Shown here: positions 33,728-45,285 of the stretch, piece after piece
Layout of the letters: each line of letters opens with the position of its first letter
Numbering within the stretch: the first letter of the stretch is position 1
DNA from: Euryodendron excelsum
Lineage: Eukaryota > Streptophyta > Magnoliopsida > Ericales > Pentaphylacaceae
Direction: 5' to 3'
Assembly (NCBI GenBank): GCA_033060915.1
Contig: CM065383.1
Coordinates: forward strand, 10,108,501-10,172,500
DNA: 64,000 nt
Program-made: the position numbers and the translations under genes
Notes under the pieces: generated by a model
What the model saw: the letters and a program-made list of their open reading frames with translations, nothing else
Database searches by the model: none
What the model was told of the DNA's origin: nothing

Positions 33728-36105
33728 GTCACACACCGGGGAATTGAAGTAGATCCATGACAAATTAGTGTGATCTAGAGCATTTAAGCCCCAAAGAATG
33801 CTAAAAAGTACAAAAGTTGACTGGAATGGCAGCGGCACTCAACAGATTCATCAGCCGATCTTCAAATAAGTGCTGACCATTCTTCCAACTTCTCAAAAAA
33901 TGGGAACAATTCAAATGCACTTCGAAATGTGATCAAGCCCTTGGTGATTTAAAGAAATACTTGACCTAGCCACCCCTACTTTCCACCCCACTCAAGCATG
34001 AGGAACTCTTTCTCTACTCGGTAGTGTTGGAGCATACAGCCAGAAAGGTAGGTACTTACCACTAGAAAAATTAGCACTCGCTCTAGTAGTGGCGTTCAGC
34101 AAACTGGTGCACTACTTTAGAGCCCATACTATCAACGTCCTCACGGACCACCAGCTAAAACCACTCTTGAGAAGGGCTAACTTCTCCGACAGACTAGCAA
34201 AATAGGCCGTTGAACTAGGAGAGTTAGACATCAAGTTCCACGCAAGATCGATAGTTAAAGGTCAGGTACTTGCTAACTTTATTGCCGAATTCTCCGTTAA
34301 GCTGCCACCAGGGAGCGACCCATGGACACCTTCTGCTCCATAACATGGTGACCTTCGCTTGGACCTTTGGGAAAACACTGATCATTAAAAACTCGATGTT
34401 TACGGAAAGTCCAATGACCGGGGGTTAGGATCGGGCATAGTGCTCATCACACCAGACGGTTTGACAATTAAACAAGCTATCAAACTGGAGTTCACCGCCT
34501 TAAACAATGAATTTGAATACAAGGCCCTGCTCGCTAGACTGCATAGAGCCATTGAACTAAAGATTGTCGAGATCATCATCTATTTTGACTCCCAGTTAGT
34601 AGTTGATCAGATCACGAGAGAGTACGCAGCAAAAAATGACAGAATGACGTACCTAGCAAAAGTAAAAGAATTACTGACTAAGTTTGGTAGGTACAAACTC
34701 CTCCAAATTAGCCGCGACAACAACACTCATGCTGATGCCTTGGTTACACTTGCAACGACCCTGAAATTAGGGCAAAAAAGAACAATCCATGCGGAGACCT
34801 TAGCTAAACCAAGCATATTTCATGAGAAGGAACAAGCTCTAGCGATAGAACAGTTGGGACCATCATGGATGAACCCAATTATCTCTTATCTTGACAAAGA
34901 CGAGCTACCGAATGACAAGAATGAAGCCAGACGGATCAAACGCAAAGCCCTCATATTGACTATCGCCAACCAAAGAACTCTACAAAAGATCCTTCATAGG
35001 TCTTTACTTGCACTGTGTCCACCCGGACAAAGTGTAAGGTGTTCTATTCGAAATTCATGAAGGGATATGTGGAAGTCATGTCGACGGAAGGTCTTTGGCC
35101 CATTGAGCAATCTTACAGGGGTACTGGTAGCCCTATATGCAAAAAGACGTAGCCCAGTACGTGTTGAGATGTGAAAAGTGCCAAAAGTTCTTTTCAATTA
35201 TACATCAGCCCGCTAAAGATCTTGCAACTATAACCAGCCCTTGGCCTTTTGGCCAATGGGGACTGGATATAGTTGGGCCCCTGCCTCGAGCTCTAAGTAA
35301 TAGGAGGTTTCTCATTGTGGCGACAGACTACTTCACCAAGTGGGTGGAGGCAGAGCCCTTATCAACCATCAGAGAGATAGACGCCAAAAGATTTGCATGG
35401 AAAAATATAGTAACACGATTCGGCATACCTCGTGCACTTGTCTCGGACAATGGCACCCAAATTGATGGCAACGTGTTCAGATCATTCTGTGAGGAGTTCA
35501 GAATCAGGATTTATTATTCAATATCGGCATATCCGCAGTACAACGGGCAATTTGAAATCTTCAACAAAACTATGTTGAACGGGATTAAGAAACGGTTGGA
35601 AAAGGCTAAAGGGAGATAGGTGGAGGAACTACCCAGCATCTTATGGTCCTATAAAACTACCCCGAGGAGGTCTACTGGAGAAACACCATTTTCTTTGGCT
35701 TATGAAGTGGAGGCAGTTATACCTTTGGAGGTAGGGTTACCGATAATCAGATCGACAATATTCAACACTGGGCTAAACAACCAAACCCTGGCCAGAGACC
35801 TTGATCTTGCAAAGGAAAACAGAGGGGCTGTCTTGGTTGGGCTCACTGGATACCAGCAGCAGTTAAGTTGTTCTTACAACAAACGGGTTCAACCTAGATC
35901 CTTTGTGCCAAGAGACTTAGTTCTATGAAAGGTATTAGGGGCAACAAAGAACCCCGCAGATGGAAAGGTCGGCCCCAACTGGGAGGATCCCTACAGAGTA
36001 GCGTCCCAAGTCGGCATGGGGGCATACCGACTGGAATCTGTCGAAAGCGGGAAACAACTACCCCGATCTTGGAACGCAAATAATCTGAGGAAGTTCTATC
36101 AATAG
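33728..36105 (+). pseudogene. Element A RT 3' part, RNase H domains and integrase
   Basis: It resumes with the duplicated gtcac and the HRGIEVDP-type RT connection, has stops and a deletion near 34040 relative to element B, then the tether LTDHQLKPLLRR. The second RNase H (34385-34760) keeps GSGIVLITPDGL, NNEFEYKALLA and YFDSQLVVDQ, but its first motif is disturbed (DVYGKSNDRG). Integrase, from about 35010: CEKCQKF, ATDYFTKWVEAEP (35327), SDNGTQI and NGQFEIFNKTM with the Glu present, with a TAG at 35617 and a stop at 35926. Homology to element B ends near 36105. Confidence 0.88.
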
Positions 36106-36212
36106 AAATTGACTCCCGTATGATGTATCTACTCAGCAATGTTTTTTCGAAGCTTCATAAGATCAATAAATATGAAGTCTTTCAAACAAATCTACTCATT
36201 TGATGCCACTGC

Positions 36213-36450
36213 AAAAAAAAAAAAAAAAAAAAAAACCTAGTGTAAAAACTTGGTCCTGTCCAAATTGGACATGTCAGTCATTGAAGGTCACAAAAAACCA
36301 AGTTTAAAAACTTGATCATGTCCAAATTGGATAGGTCGGCCATTGAAGGTCATAAAAAACCAAATGTAAAAATTTGGGCATGTCCAAGACAGACAGTTCG
36401 ACAAATGAAGGTTATAAAAAACCAAGTATGAAAACTTGGTGTCTGCCGAA
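36213..36450. repeat. Decayed tandem array of element A, preceded by a 23-base A tract
   Basis: After the A-run (36213-36235), three to four ~60-bp units similar to the element B array appear (agtgtaaaaacttggtcctgtccaaattgg and variants at 36239, 36300, 36362, 36424). The ctgtccaa/ttggacag dyad is eroded. Confidence 0.85.
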
Positions 36451-36683
36451 TAAGGGCCAAAGAATTCTAAGGCAAAAGGCCAAAATTGAAGACAGTTAAG
36501 AATGGTCCTACCCAAGAAAGGCAGATGCACAAGCACAGATCAGAACACATTTCCGATCAAACATTCATATTGGCGAGATTATAAAAACGCTAAATTAAAG
36601 GCAAACTCAGTTAAGCAAAAAGACTTGTATTAATACGAAACAACCGATTACATGAAGAAAAAATAAGAAAAAGGTACAAAAAG

Positions 36684-38917
36684 CTAATTGTCAGTTATCA
36701 TCTCCGCTGACTTTTCAGAAGGCTCAACCGATTTCTCTCCAGAGGTTTCATCAGTGGTCTTTGGAGGGGCAGAAGTTTTGGCTTGTTCTGCAGTTACCTC
36801 CTGAGCCAATTTCCTCTTCTGTTCGGCATTGGCCTTCACCTTCTCTGGATTAACAGAGTCGTCCTCTGTCGTGTCGAAGTAGTAAGGGCACAACTTCGAC
36901 ACATCAGAAGACTTTTTCACGTTGGCCACAAGAAGGGCACCGTTCCAACCCTCCTAAAAGATGGTCCGGCTCAGGTCCGCCATCTCAATAGCTAGTTCCT
37001 TGGCCGCCCGATCTTTGCCTTTCTTCATTATCAGCTCTTCATCTTCCTTCAGTTTGGCCATCTCGGCCTGGAGTGCTTCAATCTCGGCTTTGGCCTGGAA
37101 TTGCTCCACGGACTGCACCTCGTTCTTTGCCAGTAGTTCCCCGACCTCTTTATCCCTCTTCTTAAAGTCGATTGTAACCATTTTCAACTTCGTCGTTGCC
37201 TCCTCTGCTTTCTTCTTCATCAGCAGCCTCTCCTCACTGGCGTCGAGCCATTCCTGCTTCAGTCAGCCGTGCTGTTCAATTAACTGCTAATGGTTCTCGT
37301 TCAGGGACTGAAAATAGCTCATAACTTTCATAGCATTGAGACAGCCCTACACATTGAGAATGCATGTTCGAATGAGGAGTCAAAACAATCAAGAAAAGAA
37401 TTGAAGAGATAAGAAAGAACTAATTACTAGCAGAGAGTTATGGAAGGTGCCCATGAAAACGTTTAGATCGTTGGAGGTTCCTAGCTTCACCACGTCCTTC
37501 TTCGGCAAAGCGCTATGAAGAACGCCTAACACCACCTCTTCCTGGTCAATCATGGAGTCGGCAGTCGTCATTCGCCTACCTAGAATCTCTAGTATAATGG
37601 TCACCGGCTCAGCATTTTTCAACTCTTCAGAGGCACCTTTTAAGCCGACTTTTGCCTTTTTTGGGGCCGGCGGTTGGGAGGTTGCCTTAGGAGCTTTCTT
37701 CTTTTGCTGCCGAGTACTTGGCTTCTTCTGTGGAGGCGCCACTTCCTCAGTCTAGGGAGCCTCCAAGTTCCTAGTAAATGGTTCGGCAACTGCAGTATTA
37801 GCCTTCTTTATCTACTTCCTTGCCGCGGTAAACATCAATTCCTTGAGGCCCATCTCATTGTCTTCATAGGGACGGGGTAAACCTCTGCCTCCTCTTGCTT
37901 AACTTCACTCAGCGATCGAGCACAGTCAAAGGCTTCAACGTCGATGCCGAACTATTTGAACTAGACTGGATTGTGAATACCTACTATTCCTCAACAATAG
38001 GGTCAGATGGGGGCGGAGCAGTGACTGTCACTTGACATTCAGCGTATACCCTTTCAATAGCAACGCCAACTGGGATCTCTTCAAAATCTCCCTTCGTACC
38101 ATGCTCGGCTAATGTCGCAAGGGTGCTTTGTGGGATCCCCATTTTCGCAGTGAATGAGGAGTATCAAATCGGGTAGTTCAACAAAATGTGGAAAGTTTGC
38201 GCAAGATCCCTCAACCTGCCGTCACCATCGAAAATTCAAGACCTTCTTCAGATCGTTGAAGTTGACTCCCCAAGTGATGTCTTTCGACCTCTTCTTTGTT
38301 TCTGCAAGAACGACAAAGACAAGGTTAAAAGCAAAGAAAAAATAGTTTGAGAAAGTTAATTATAAGTCTACATAGAACCTATTTCTTGGGCAAGTTTAAA
38401 GCATTGTATCGCCGCTCTTTCTTATGAAAGAATGTCACAGAACTCCCAGGGCCCGGATACCCAGACCTTAACGTTGTCTACGCCCTTCCTGAAGAAAGGC
38501 AGACACTTCACTATCTCCCTACTTTTATTGACAGCCTGGAGATACACCTTCCAACTATCGGCCCCTACTTTGCAAAGGGTGTAACAATAGTTGAGCTCAA
38601 CAAGCCCTAGGTTCACACCTAGGTGCCAATTAAGCTTAAGCATCCCAAAAATTACCCTATATATATATTCGACGACAGTTGGAAGAGCGCCACCTTATTT
38701 TGGACAATGAACTTTTAAAGGAGGGGGTGAAAGGGAAACCTAAGCCCTCCCTTAATAATGGCGATAGCTGGGAAGGCATCCCTTTCTCGGTCTCGTCCAT
38801 ATAAAAATCATCAAAGTCTACTAACTCCAACCCAATCTAGTAAAAAATTTCATACCTAGCCTTAAAGGCAACAATCACTGTCGGACTCTCTACCATCTTT
38901 CTCAAACGGGTCGCCAT
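36684..38917 (-). pseudogene. Element A antisense ORF (gypsy-type transposon domain plus coiled coil)
   Basis: ATG at 38917 (MATRLRKM). The PF04195-like part lies 38917-38420 and is broken, but keeps NLGLVELNYCYTLCKV, KCLPFFRKGVDNVKVW and SGPWEF. An acceptor (tcttgcag, about 38305) matches the intron 1 position of element B. The intron 2 site is also conserved: the same FMGTFHNSLLV text precedes a GT near 37430. The 3' part is a coiled coil (37220-36954, EIEALQAEMAKLKEDEE) then CPYYFDTTEDD, and an acidic tail to a stop at 36684. Shared exon layout with element B shows that the spliced structure is old. Confidence 0.75.
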
Positions 38918-39300
38918 AAGGGGACAACCATCGAAAGGAGGCTTTCACGAAAAAAAAGAGACGAGTGAAGAAGGGAATTAAGTGGATGGGGTAGGCAAGG
39001 AGCACTCTTAGACAAAGGCACGAAGCAAACAATTGACTGTTACCAAAAAAGGCACCCACCTTTATACTTGCCTTGGCTACATGTTCGTTTGCACGAAACA
39101 GTAACAATCGTGTTGTATCAGCATAACGTCACATCAGTTGTCAATGCCTCGTCATTTCGTTGCAGCGGCTTTAAATCCACAACATCCAAGTGGCCGAGTA
39201 ACCGCCGAAATGGTAACATGCTCGAAGGAGCGTCATAATGACCCAACGCAACCCTTAACCCTTCATGGAACCTGAAAAGGCGGAAGGGCTGGGGGACAAT

Positions 39301-39930
39301 TTTGGGTCAAAGAAATCAAGCCCAGTTCGCCTGATTAGACCCAATAAGAATTAAGTTAATGAAATTGGACTGTAGGTCAGCCCAAGTAGTCAAAAGAGTG
39401 ACCAAGCCCGCATTGCTGACCCGATGCCGACCTCAGGCCTAAACCCAACGCGATGAACCCAATTCGAGGGTATAATCAAAGCATTTAATGCTCTGACCAC
39501 AGCATTTAATGCGGAGATAACCCGTATTTAATGCGGCAGCAGCTTGCCATGGAACGTCTGCCATCATGTCCGATCAACTGACTCTGGCACGACGGTAAAA
39601 CTGAATCGGCATCTAATCAGTCAGAGACGAATAATGTGGTCTACAATATAGGTCATGATGAACCTAAAGTAGACACAAGGGCAAAATACTCCATCGATTA
39701 CACTATAAATACAATAGTCCCAAGAAGAAAGGTATGGATAATTAATTTTCAAGTATACACTGCCTTTATTCATTCGATTCTCGATTAAGATTACTAACTT
39801 AATTTTTGAAGTGTAATTGGCCTAAAAAGGATCGACCCATTCTAACTTCTTTATCCTTTTTGTTGCGAGTTTGGGCTCATTGATATTGGTTCAAGTGATC
39901 GATCAAGCCTTCCCAAAAATTCCACCTACA
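39301..39930 (+). repeat. 3' LTR of element A
   Basis: TTTGGGTCAAAG...TCCACCTACA, 630 bp, preceded by a purine-rich tract (ggaagggctgggggacaat) and followed by the target duplication aatag. TATA box tataaata at about 39705. The TG start has mutated to TT. Confidence 0.9.
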
Positions 39931-39935
39931 AATAG

Positions 39936-40260
39936 CAAAAACAAAATTTTTAATTTCTAAACAATGGATCTTGATTTCTAATTTTCCATCATGTTTGCAA
40001 TTAGACTATCAAGATTTTCCTTTCATAAGTTTAACTTTTCAATTTCTTGTTTCCTTTTCTTTCAAACTTGTGAAAGGGAAATTAAAAGGAAGTGACTATT
40101 TGGTTTTACCCAAATTAAAAAATAAAATAATAGAGTAAGTATTTAGACAAGCAAAAAAATATATTGAAAATTTCCTATTCAAATTAGAAAATAAAATTAA
40201 TTTTCTCCCTTCTTTTGTCTTTCTTTTTCTCAATTTTCAAACAGACCAGTTGTGAACCGG
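39936..40260. repeat. Duplicated block, copy B (right part, beyond element A)
   Basis: It continues the F-box 5' flank, matching 5660-6000 of copy A: atttttaattyctaaac, atggatcttgatttc, then aacttttcaatttyt and aacttgtgaaagg. No gene. It borders the ADA1-like promoter. Confidence 0.8.
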
Positions 40261-41125
40261 ACATTGACTTCAGAATTCGGACCGTACTCTTAACACTCCC
40301 TTTTTTTAAGCTTTCGTAAACAACTCGGGTGGCTAAGAAAGATCGTGTGCGTCTGTGATATGCGACTCCGAACTGTGATTAGAAAGTCTTGCTCTCTCAC
40401 TGCTGCTTCGCTCGCAATTGTAAATGCGCACGTGCCCTTTGACCGCCTTACGACTCGAAGAAGCTTCGAAAACCCCCCATTGCTGCTAAGCCCTAATGTC
40501 TCTCTCTGTGCAATAAACTAAGCTCGATCGCTGGGTGATCGAAGAAATCAGTGAAGCCTCGAGCAATTGTGCCACTTGTTTCATTGCATCAGGTTGGTTT
40601 TATTTTCTGCACATGTTGTCTCTGTTTCGATGCTCAATTGGCTTTCTTGTGCTTTCGTTTTCTGATCGGAGAGGGTTTTCTTGACGAACTTGAATTTTCT
40701 CTTCGAAGTCTTTTAAAGTTTGATTCTGGTTGCTGTTATTGTTTTTTCCTTCAGATTATTTTGCGTGACTTTAAAATTCAGAACTGAAAATTTGTATATT
40801 TATGTATGCTTGTGTTTTGCTTGAATGTAGTGTGTGATTGATAGGATTTGAGGAATTAACCAGTAAAGTGAACAAATTACTACCTTTTTTTTTTAAGGTT
40901 AATTATTATCTTGGTTTTGTCCATTTTGTTACAGAATTCAGTAGTGCAGTTTGCATCAGCTGTTACTGTGGATTTTCCTGTCTGGAATTTACTCTCGGCC
41001 GGGAACATACAGATATTAGGGTTTTGGATTCGGAAGTGAGGTATGGGTTGTCTGAAGTTGATGGGGTCTTTTGTAGTTGGCTGAGAATTTTAGTTTTGAT
41101 GGTAGTGAGGGATTAAGAAATCAAA
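40261..41125 (+). promoter_or_regulatory. Promoter, leader and 5'UTR intron of the ADA1-like gene (inferred)
   Basis: The leader probably starts between about 40400 and 40530. A donor (catcag|gttggt, GT at 40593) and an acceptor after a T-rich tract (ttttgttacag, AG at 40933-40934) predict a leader intron of about 340 bp. A weaker acceptor is at 41075. The short frames here are not convincing genes. Confidence 0.45.
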
Positions 41126-42196
41126 ATGCCAACGGGTCGGCATCCCCCGCGAGAAGACACTTTCGGATTGAAACTTGAAATTGAACGGAAGCTTGGGCAT
41201 GAGAAAGCAGAGAAATATTTTTATCTTTTGGACCAGTACTTGAGTCTTAAGATTGGCAAATGGGAGTTTGATAGACACTGCATTGGTACAATTGGTAGAC
41301 AGAACGTCTGCCTTCATAATCAACTTATCCGAGCTATATTAAAAAATGCATGTGTTGCTAAGGCTCCCCCACCAAGAGAGAGCAAAACAGGCAGTTTATT
41401 GAATGTTAAAGTGCCAAATGGGTATCAAAGAAGTAGTCTTCAGTCACTCTGTAGAGACGTGTTTCCTCAGTCTCCCCGGAAGGGAAGGACACCGAATCTT
41501 CGGGACCGGAAGTTTAGGGACCGTCCCAGTCCTCTTGGGCCTCATGGGAAGACCCATAGTGCTGGATGTGAAGATTCTGTTCCTAAAATTCAGGAACGAC
41601 AAAGTGCCACTGAGCTGCTTTCTTTAGGTAGCAGGCCACCTCCTGAAGTAAACTCTGTGGAGGAGGGTGAAGAGGTTGAGCAAGATGCTGGAAGCCCGAG
41701 TATTCACAGTAGAAGCCCCGTTAGAGCTCCCCTTGGAATCTCCATAAAGGGGAAAGAAACACGGAAAGTACTACGGAACGGATCAGCAACTGACTTTTAC
41801 ATTGACTCTTGCCTGAATAGTGGTGAGCTGCCCGATACCAGTTCTCTGAAGACCAGATTGGAGCAGAAGTTGCAGATGGAGGGCTTGAAAATTTCGATGG
41901 ACTCTGTGAACTTGTTGAACAACAGTCTGGATGTTTACATGAAGAGATTGATAAAGCCATGTTTGGAATTAGCTGGTTCAAGGTCTGGGAATAAGCATTC
42001 AAGTGAAGTACATAGTCAGGTTATATTTGGTTTGAATGGGATGAGGCCTGTGAGATACATACAAAAAGCAAACAAACCTATTTTTGCATCCTTACTGGAC
42101 TTTCGAGTTGCAATGGAATCAAATCCCAAGCGGCTTGGAGAAGATTGGCCGGTACAACTCGAGAAGGTTTGCTTGCATTTGTCAGATCAAGAATGA
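41126..42196 (+). CDS. ADA1: SAGA complex subunit, ADA1/Hfi1-like (Tad1 family)
   Basis: One uninterrupted 356-residue frame. N-terminus (residues 10-75): LKLEIERKLGHEKAEKYFYLLDQYLSLKIGKWEFDR then HNQLIRAILKNACVAKAPPP, the SAGA-Tad1 signature. Middle: SPRKGRTPNLRDRKFRDRPSPLGPHGK, conserved in plant members, then a low-complexity acidic stretch. C-terminus: LPDTSSLKTRLEQKLQMEGL and the histone-fold-like segment to LLDFRVAMESNPKRLGEDWPVQLEKV. Plant homologues end at this place, so it looks complete. In yeast and animals ADA1 is a structural subunit of the SAGA histone acetyltransferase coactivator in the nucleus and pairs with a TAF12-type histone fold. Recognised from motifs, not a search. Confidence 0.85.
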   Translation: MPTGRHPPREDTFGLKLEIERKLGHEKAEKYFYLLDQYLSLKIGKWEFDRHCIGTIGRQNVCLHNQLIRAILKNACVAKAPPPRESKTGSLLNVKVPNGYQRSSLQSLCRDVFPQSPRKGRTPNLRDRKFRDRPSPLGPHGKTHSAGCEDSVPKIQERQSATELLSLGSRPPPEVNSVEEGEEVEQDAGSPSIHSRSPVRAPLGISIKGKETRKVLRNGSATDFYIDSCLNSGELPDTSSLKTRLEQKLQMEGLKISMDSVNLLNNSLDVYMKRLIKPCLELAGSRSGNKHSSEVHSQVIFGLNGMRPVRYIQKANKPIFASLLDFRVAMESNPKRLGEDWPVQLEKVCLHLSDQE

Positions 42197-42474
42197 GTTC
42201 AAATTGATTCCAGAGTCAATTCTAACTGTGATGTTGACCCCACATTTTTTATGAGTGATGCTGAAGGGCTTAACGTGGTTAAAGCTTCGGAAAAGTTTTG
42301 GATCAAGGCGATTAGGTTGTGTACAAATCTCAGTGCTGATTATTCCTGAAATGGAACACCTTACGCGGTAAAGTATAAATATATCGACACTTGTAAAAAT
42401 CTAGCCACTAGAAGGAGCTCAATGACCTCCTCGAACTAATTTCTATAGTTTGTTCATCTTATTGACTTTTTGTT

Positions 42475-42480
42475 AATAAA
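42475..42480 (+). terminator. Probable poly(A) signal of the ADA1-like gene
   Basis: aataaa about 280 bases after the stop codon, in a T-rich 3' flank; a further near-match (gaataaaat) is near 42603. Confidence 0.4.
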
Positions 42481-44328
42481 GTGTCTGTAGAGTTGCCAAA
42501 CATATTGTGGTTGAAGTTTTATTGATTTTTCACTTTTTCAGTAAGCTGAAATAAAATATTCTTTTTAAGAAGGTGTAATATATTCTGGATGATGTTAGAT
42601 TGAATAAAATATTCTTGTGAAAAAATGAAGTGTCTCATACTGTTTCATTATTTTATGGCTTTGGTGCTCTCTTTATCTTTTGCTTCTACTCTCCCACTTT
42701 GTTTATCCAATTGGTTGACATGCCTATCCACTACCAAGTTAACAGAATATGCACTTTACTAACTTTTGTGGCATGAGTGGTATTAACATATTATCATAAA
42801 TATAGTTTTATATTCACATTGTGGAATTTTTTATGTTTTAGAAATAAAATCTAAAGCCTGCCGCGTAGTGTGACTATGTCAAATAGCACTAGCTTTCAAA
42901 GCTTTCAATGTATTCATTCTTTTCTTGGGAGGTGGTGGCGTTTGGGTCAACAGGCCTCCTTGCTTAAAAGTGATGTTTCACTATTGGAGATGGACTTATA
43001 AACATGCATATTTGAAAGGGTCTCTATCTGTGTGTATGTGTACTTATGTTTTAGTTTTGTGTTTTGAGTGCAAAGATGAACTCTTTGAAAGTTCTGTTTC
43101 TAATCATTGTCCATTTTCATTTCATCTGCTCAGTAGGACTTTTGTCATTGCTTTATGATAGTCTTCAATTGCTTAACCTAGCAAGGCCTTATTTCGAAGT
43201 GATGGACATTAGCTATAGATGAAAATTGTGTTTGTTTCTTGAACTCGTATTTGGCATTACATTAGATAAAACCATTTCGTGCTCATCTAGTATTTGAAGC
43301 TAGAAGTCAATTTAGTAAGGGGCCATTAGTCTTTAATTAATCAGAATAAAGATGGTAAAAGAATTTCTTTTGCTGTTTGTAGTTTTTCCTTTACATGATT
43401 TTGCATTTATCCCTTGATAAAAGTTGTATTTACATTGTTTGAAGAATCTTGTTGCGTAAATGTCCCATATACCACCTGGTATACTTCATTACATCTACGC
43501 TTGACCACACGTGGAAGTGCAAATTGACTGTAATCTCTGTGCATAGTTTCATATGCTGCATCATCACCTTCAATCTGTAATCTGCACTTTGTTGATCAGA
43601 TCAGTATGTTATCCATGTCTGACTTCACCTTTGAGCTTGCTCCTCGTTTTTAACAGTGAAGTGACGCGTGTAGAGGCAAGGAATTAGATCTACCTTTGAA
43701 GAATCAAATTCAGGGCCATAAGAGTTGTCTTTAATGACTCCTTAGCCAAGTTGTGTGTGGGTTTCCCAGCACCAGTTGAGGGAATTCTAGCACTTGGTAA
43801 ACATGTGTTTATTTCCATTATATTGATCTGGACTTTGACAGGTTTGTTATTATATGGGTCTGTTAGCCCTTGTTTGAATGACAAGAAGATATATCGTAAA
43901 ACCTGTAATGAGGATTTGGAAGGACACATTCAGGATGCATTTCTTCTTTTGGCCTTTCAGCCATTTTCTAAAATACCCCTAGATAATTGCACTTTTCTAA
44001 ACAGTGCCAGGTGGACACAGATATTCATTTCATTCTTTGGTACGGCATATACTCTGCAAAATGCAAACGAATGCTACACAAGGTATGTTTGTTTTAGACT
44101 TTATAGTTCAACATTTTAAATGCTCTTTCTGCCGTTTGCTATTGCCACTGGTACTGGTTATTTAGTATGATTTTGTATTCTCAAATTGGCAATGGGGAGC
44201 TCTAATTGTAAAATTCGATTTACAATCAGTTATTGAGGAACCATGTAAACTTTTCCTGCATGTATATTTTGTAGGTTCTAGGGCCTTCTTTGTCTGTTTA
44301 TGTGGGTTTCAAATTGCAACTTCTTGGT

Positions 44329-44383
44329 CCTTTCTTAGCCTTTTGGCAGATCAAGCGTTAAGTGCACTGTTCTAAACATTGAC
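44329..44383 (+). pseudogene. U2 snRNA-like 5' fragment
   Basis: cctttcttagccttttggca, then gatcaagcgttaagtg and ctgttct, follows the 5' part of plant U2 (cctttctcggccttttggct, aagatcaagtgt, ctgttct) over about 50 bases with a few changes and one small deletion. The branch-site recognition segment is altered, the remaining U2 stems are not seen, and no upstream sequence element (RTCCCACATCG) or spaced TATA precedes it. Best read as a truncated retro-pseudogene. Confidence 0.5.
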
Positions 44384-44979
44384 AAGAATAATAGAATTAT
44401 TTTGATGAAGTTATTTAGTCCAGACTACATTATATTTTGACTTGGCCTCCTTCCACCCCAACAACAACAACAATAATAATAATAATGATAGTAATTTATA
44501 ATGGTAGGGAAAGTACCAATTAGTCTCTCATCCTTAAGTACAAAAAAAAAAAATTATATACATTGAGACCTGCTTAAATTCTTTCTAGAAAATGTTGGAC
44601 TCGGATACCATTCAGCTTAGTGGTTTGTTAAGGTGAAGATTCAGACTTTTCAGCACTTACCTTATGATTTGAGCTGTCCGAATACTGATAGCAGTTGGCA
44701 AAATCAGCCACATTTGTTACTGATTTTTGTTTATAGTTGAAGTCATTCAATTTCTGACCGGACTGTAGAGTTTAGCCTTTTTACATATGGAAAATTGAGT
44801 ACATTGGCTCTCATGGGTTGTTTTCCACGTCTAACTCATGATTGAGCCGACATGATTCTTAAGAAGGATTTTCTGAAGGATTCGAAGTTTTTGAATGAAA
44901 CTAAAAGACTAAAAAGTATTTTCGAAAAACATTTCCTTATAGTATAGGTCCTATAGGATATTGTCCCAAAGGTTTCAAC

Positions 44980-45285
44980 TTGCTTGACCTTATTTTTTTC
45001 CTACAGCAACCAGCTAAAATTTTGTGGCAACTGCTTATTGAGGAAAGTGATTTGATTTTATGGTGGGTTTTGCATTATGTTGCATCAACTTCAGGCTTTC
45101 CACTTTCTGTATTGAACTATGTGTCTTTTTCTTTCTTCTTTCTTGGAATCCTATGCACTCAAGCAGGTATACATATGCAGGCAGTGGAATCTAAGCATCA
45201 GCAAGAGCAAAACAAATTGACAACTAGGTCTGAGGCACATCAAGAAGAGTTCTGTTATGCATCCTCCTACGCATCACTGGAATAA
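44980..45285 (+). other. Candidate exons of an unrecognised transcript
   Basis: A strong acceptor (ttatttttttcctacag, AG at ~45006) precedes an open stretch starting QPAKILWQLLIEESDL. A second acceptor-like tatgcag (~45180) precedes AVESKHQQEQNKLTTRSEAH, ending in a stop at 45285. The polar second stretch looks like coding sequence, but there is no start, no donor that I trust and no recognised family. Confidence 0.25.

Larger units (their letters stand above)
11629..39930 (+). mobile_element. Element A: Ty3/gypsy Tat-clade retrotransposon hosting three nested insertions
   Basis: LTRs at 11629-12214 and 39301-39930 are flanked by a perfect target duplication aatag (11624-11628 and 39931-39935). 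Removing X+B (13115-24916), Y (27034-29113) and Z (29292-33727) leaves about 10 kb with the Tat order: PBS, gag, protease, RT, RNase H, second RNase H, integrase, tandem repeats, antisense ORF, PPT, LTR. Frames are broken by many stops and frameshifts, so it is non-autonomous now. Its LTR belongs to a different subfamily from element B (TGTGGGTCAAA start), although the interiors are alike. Confidence 0.92.
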
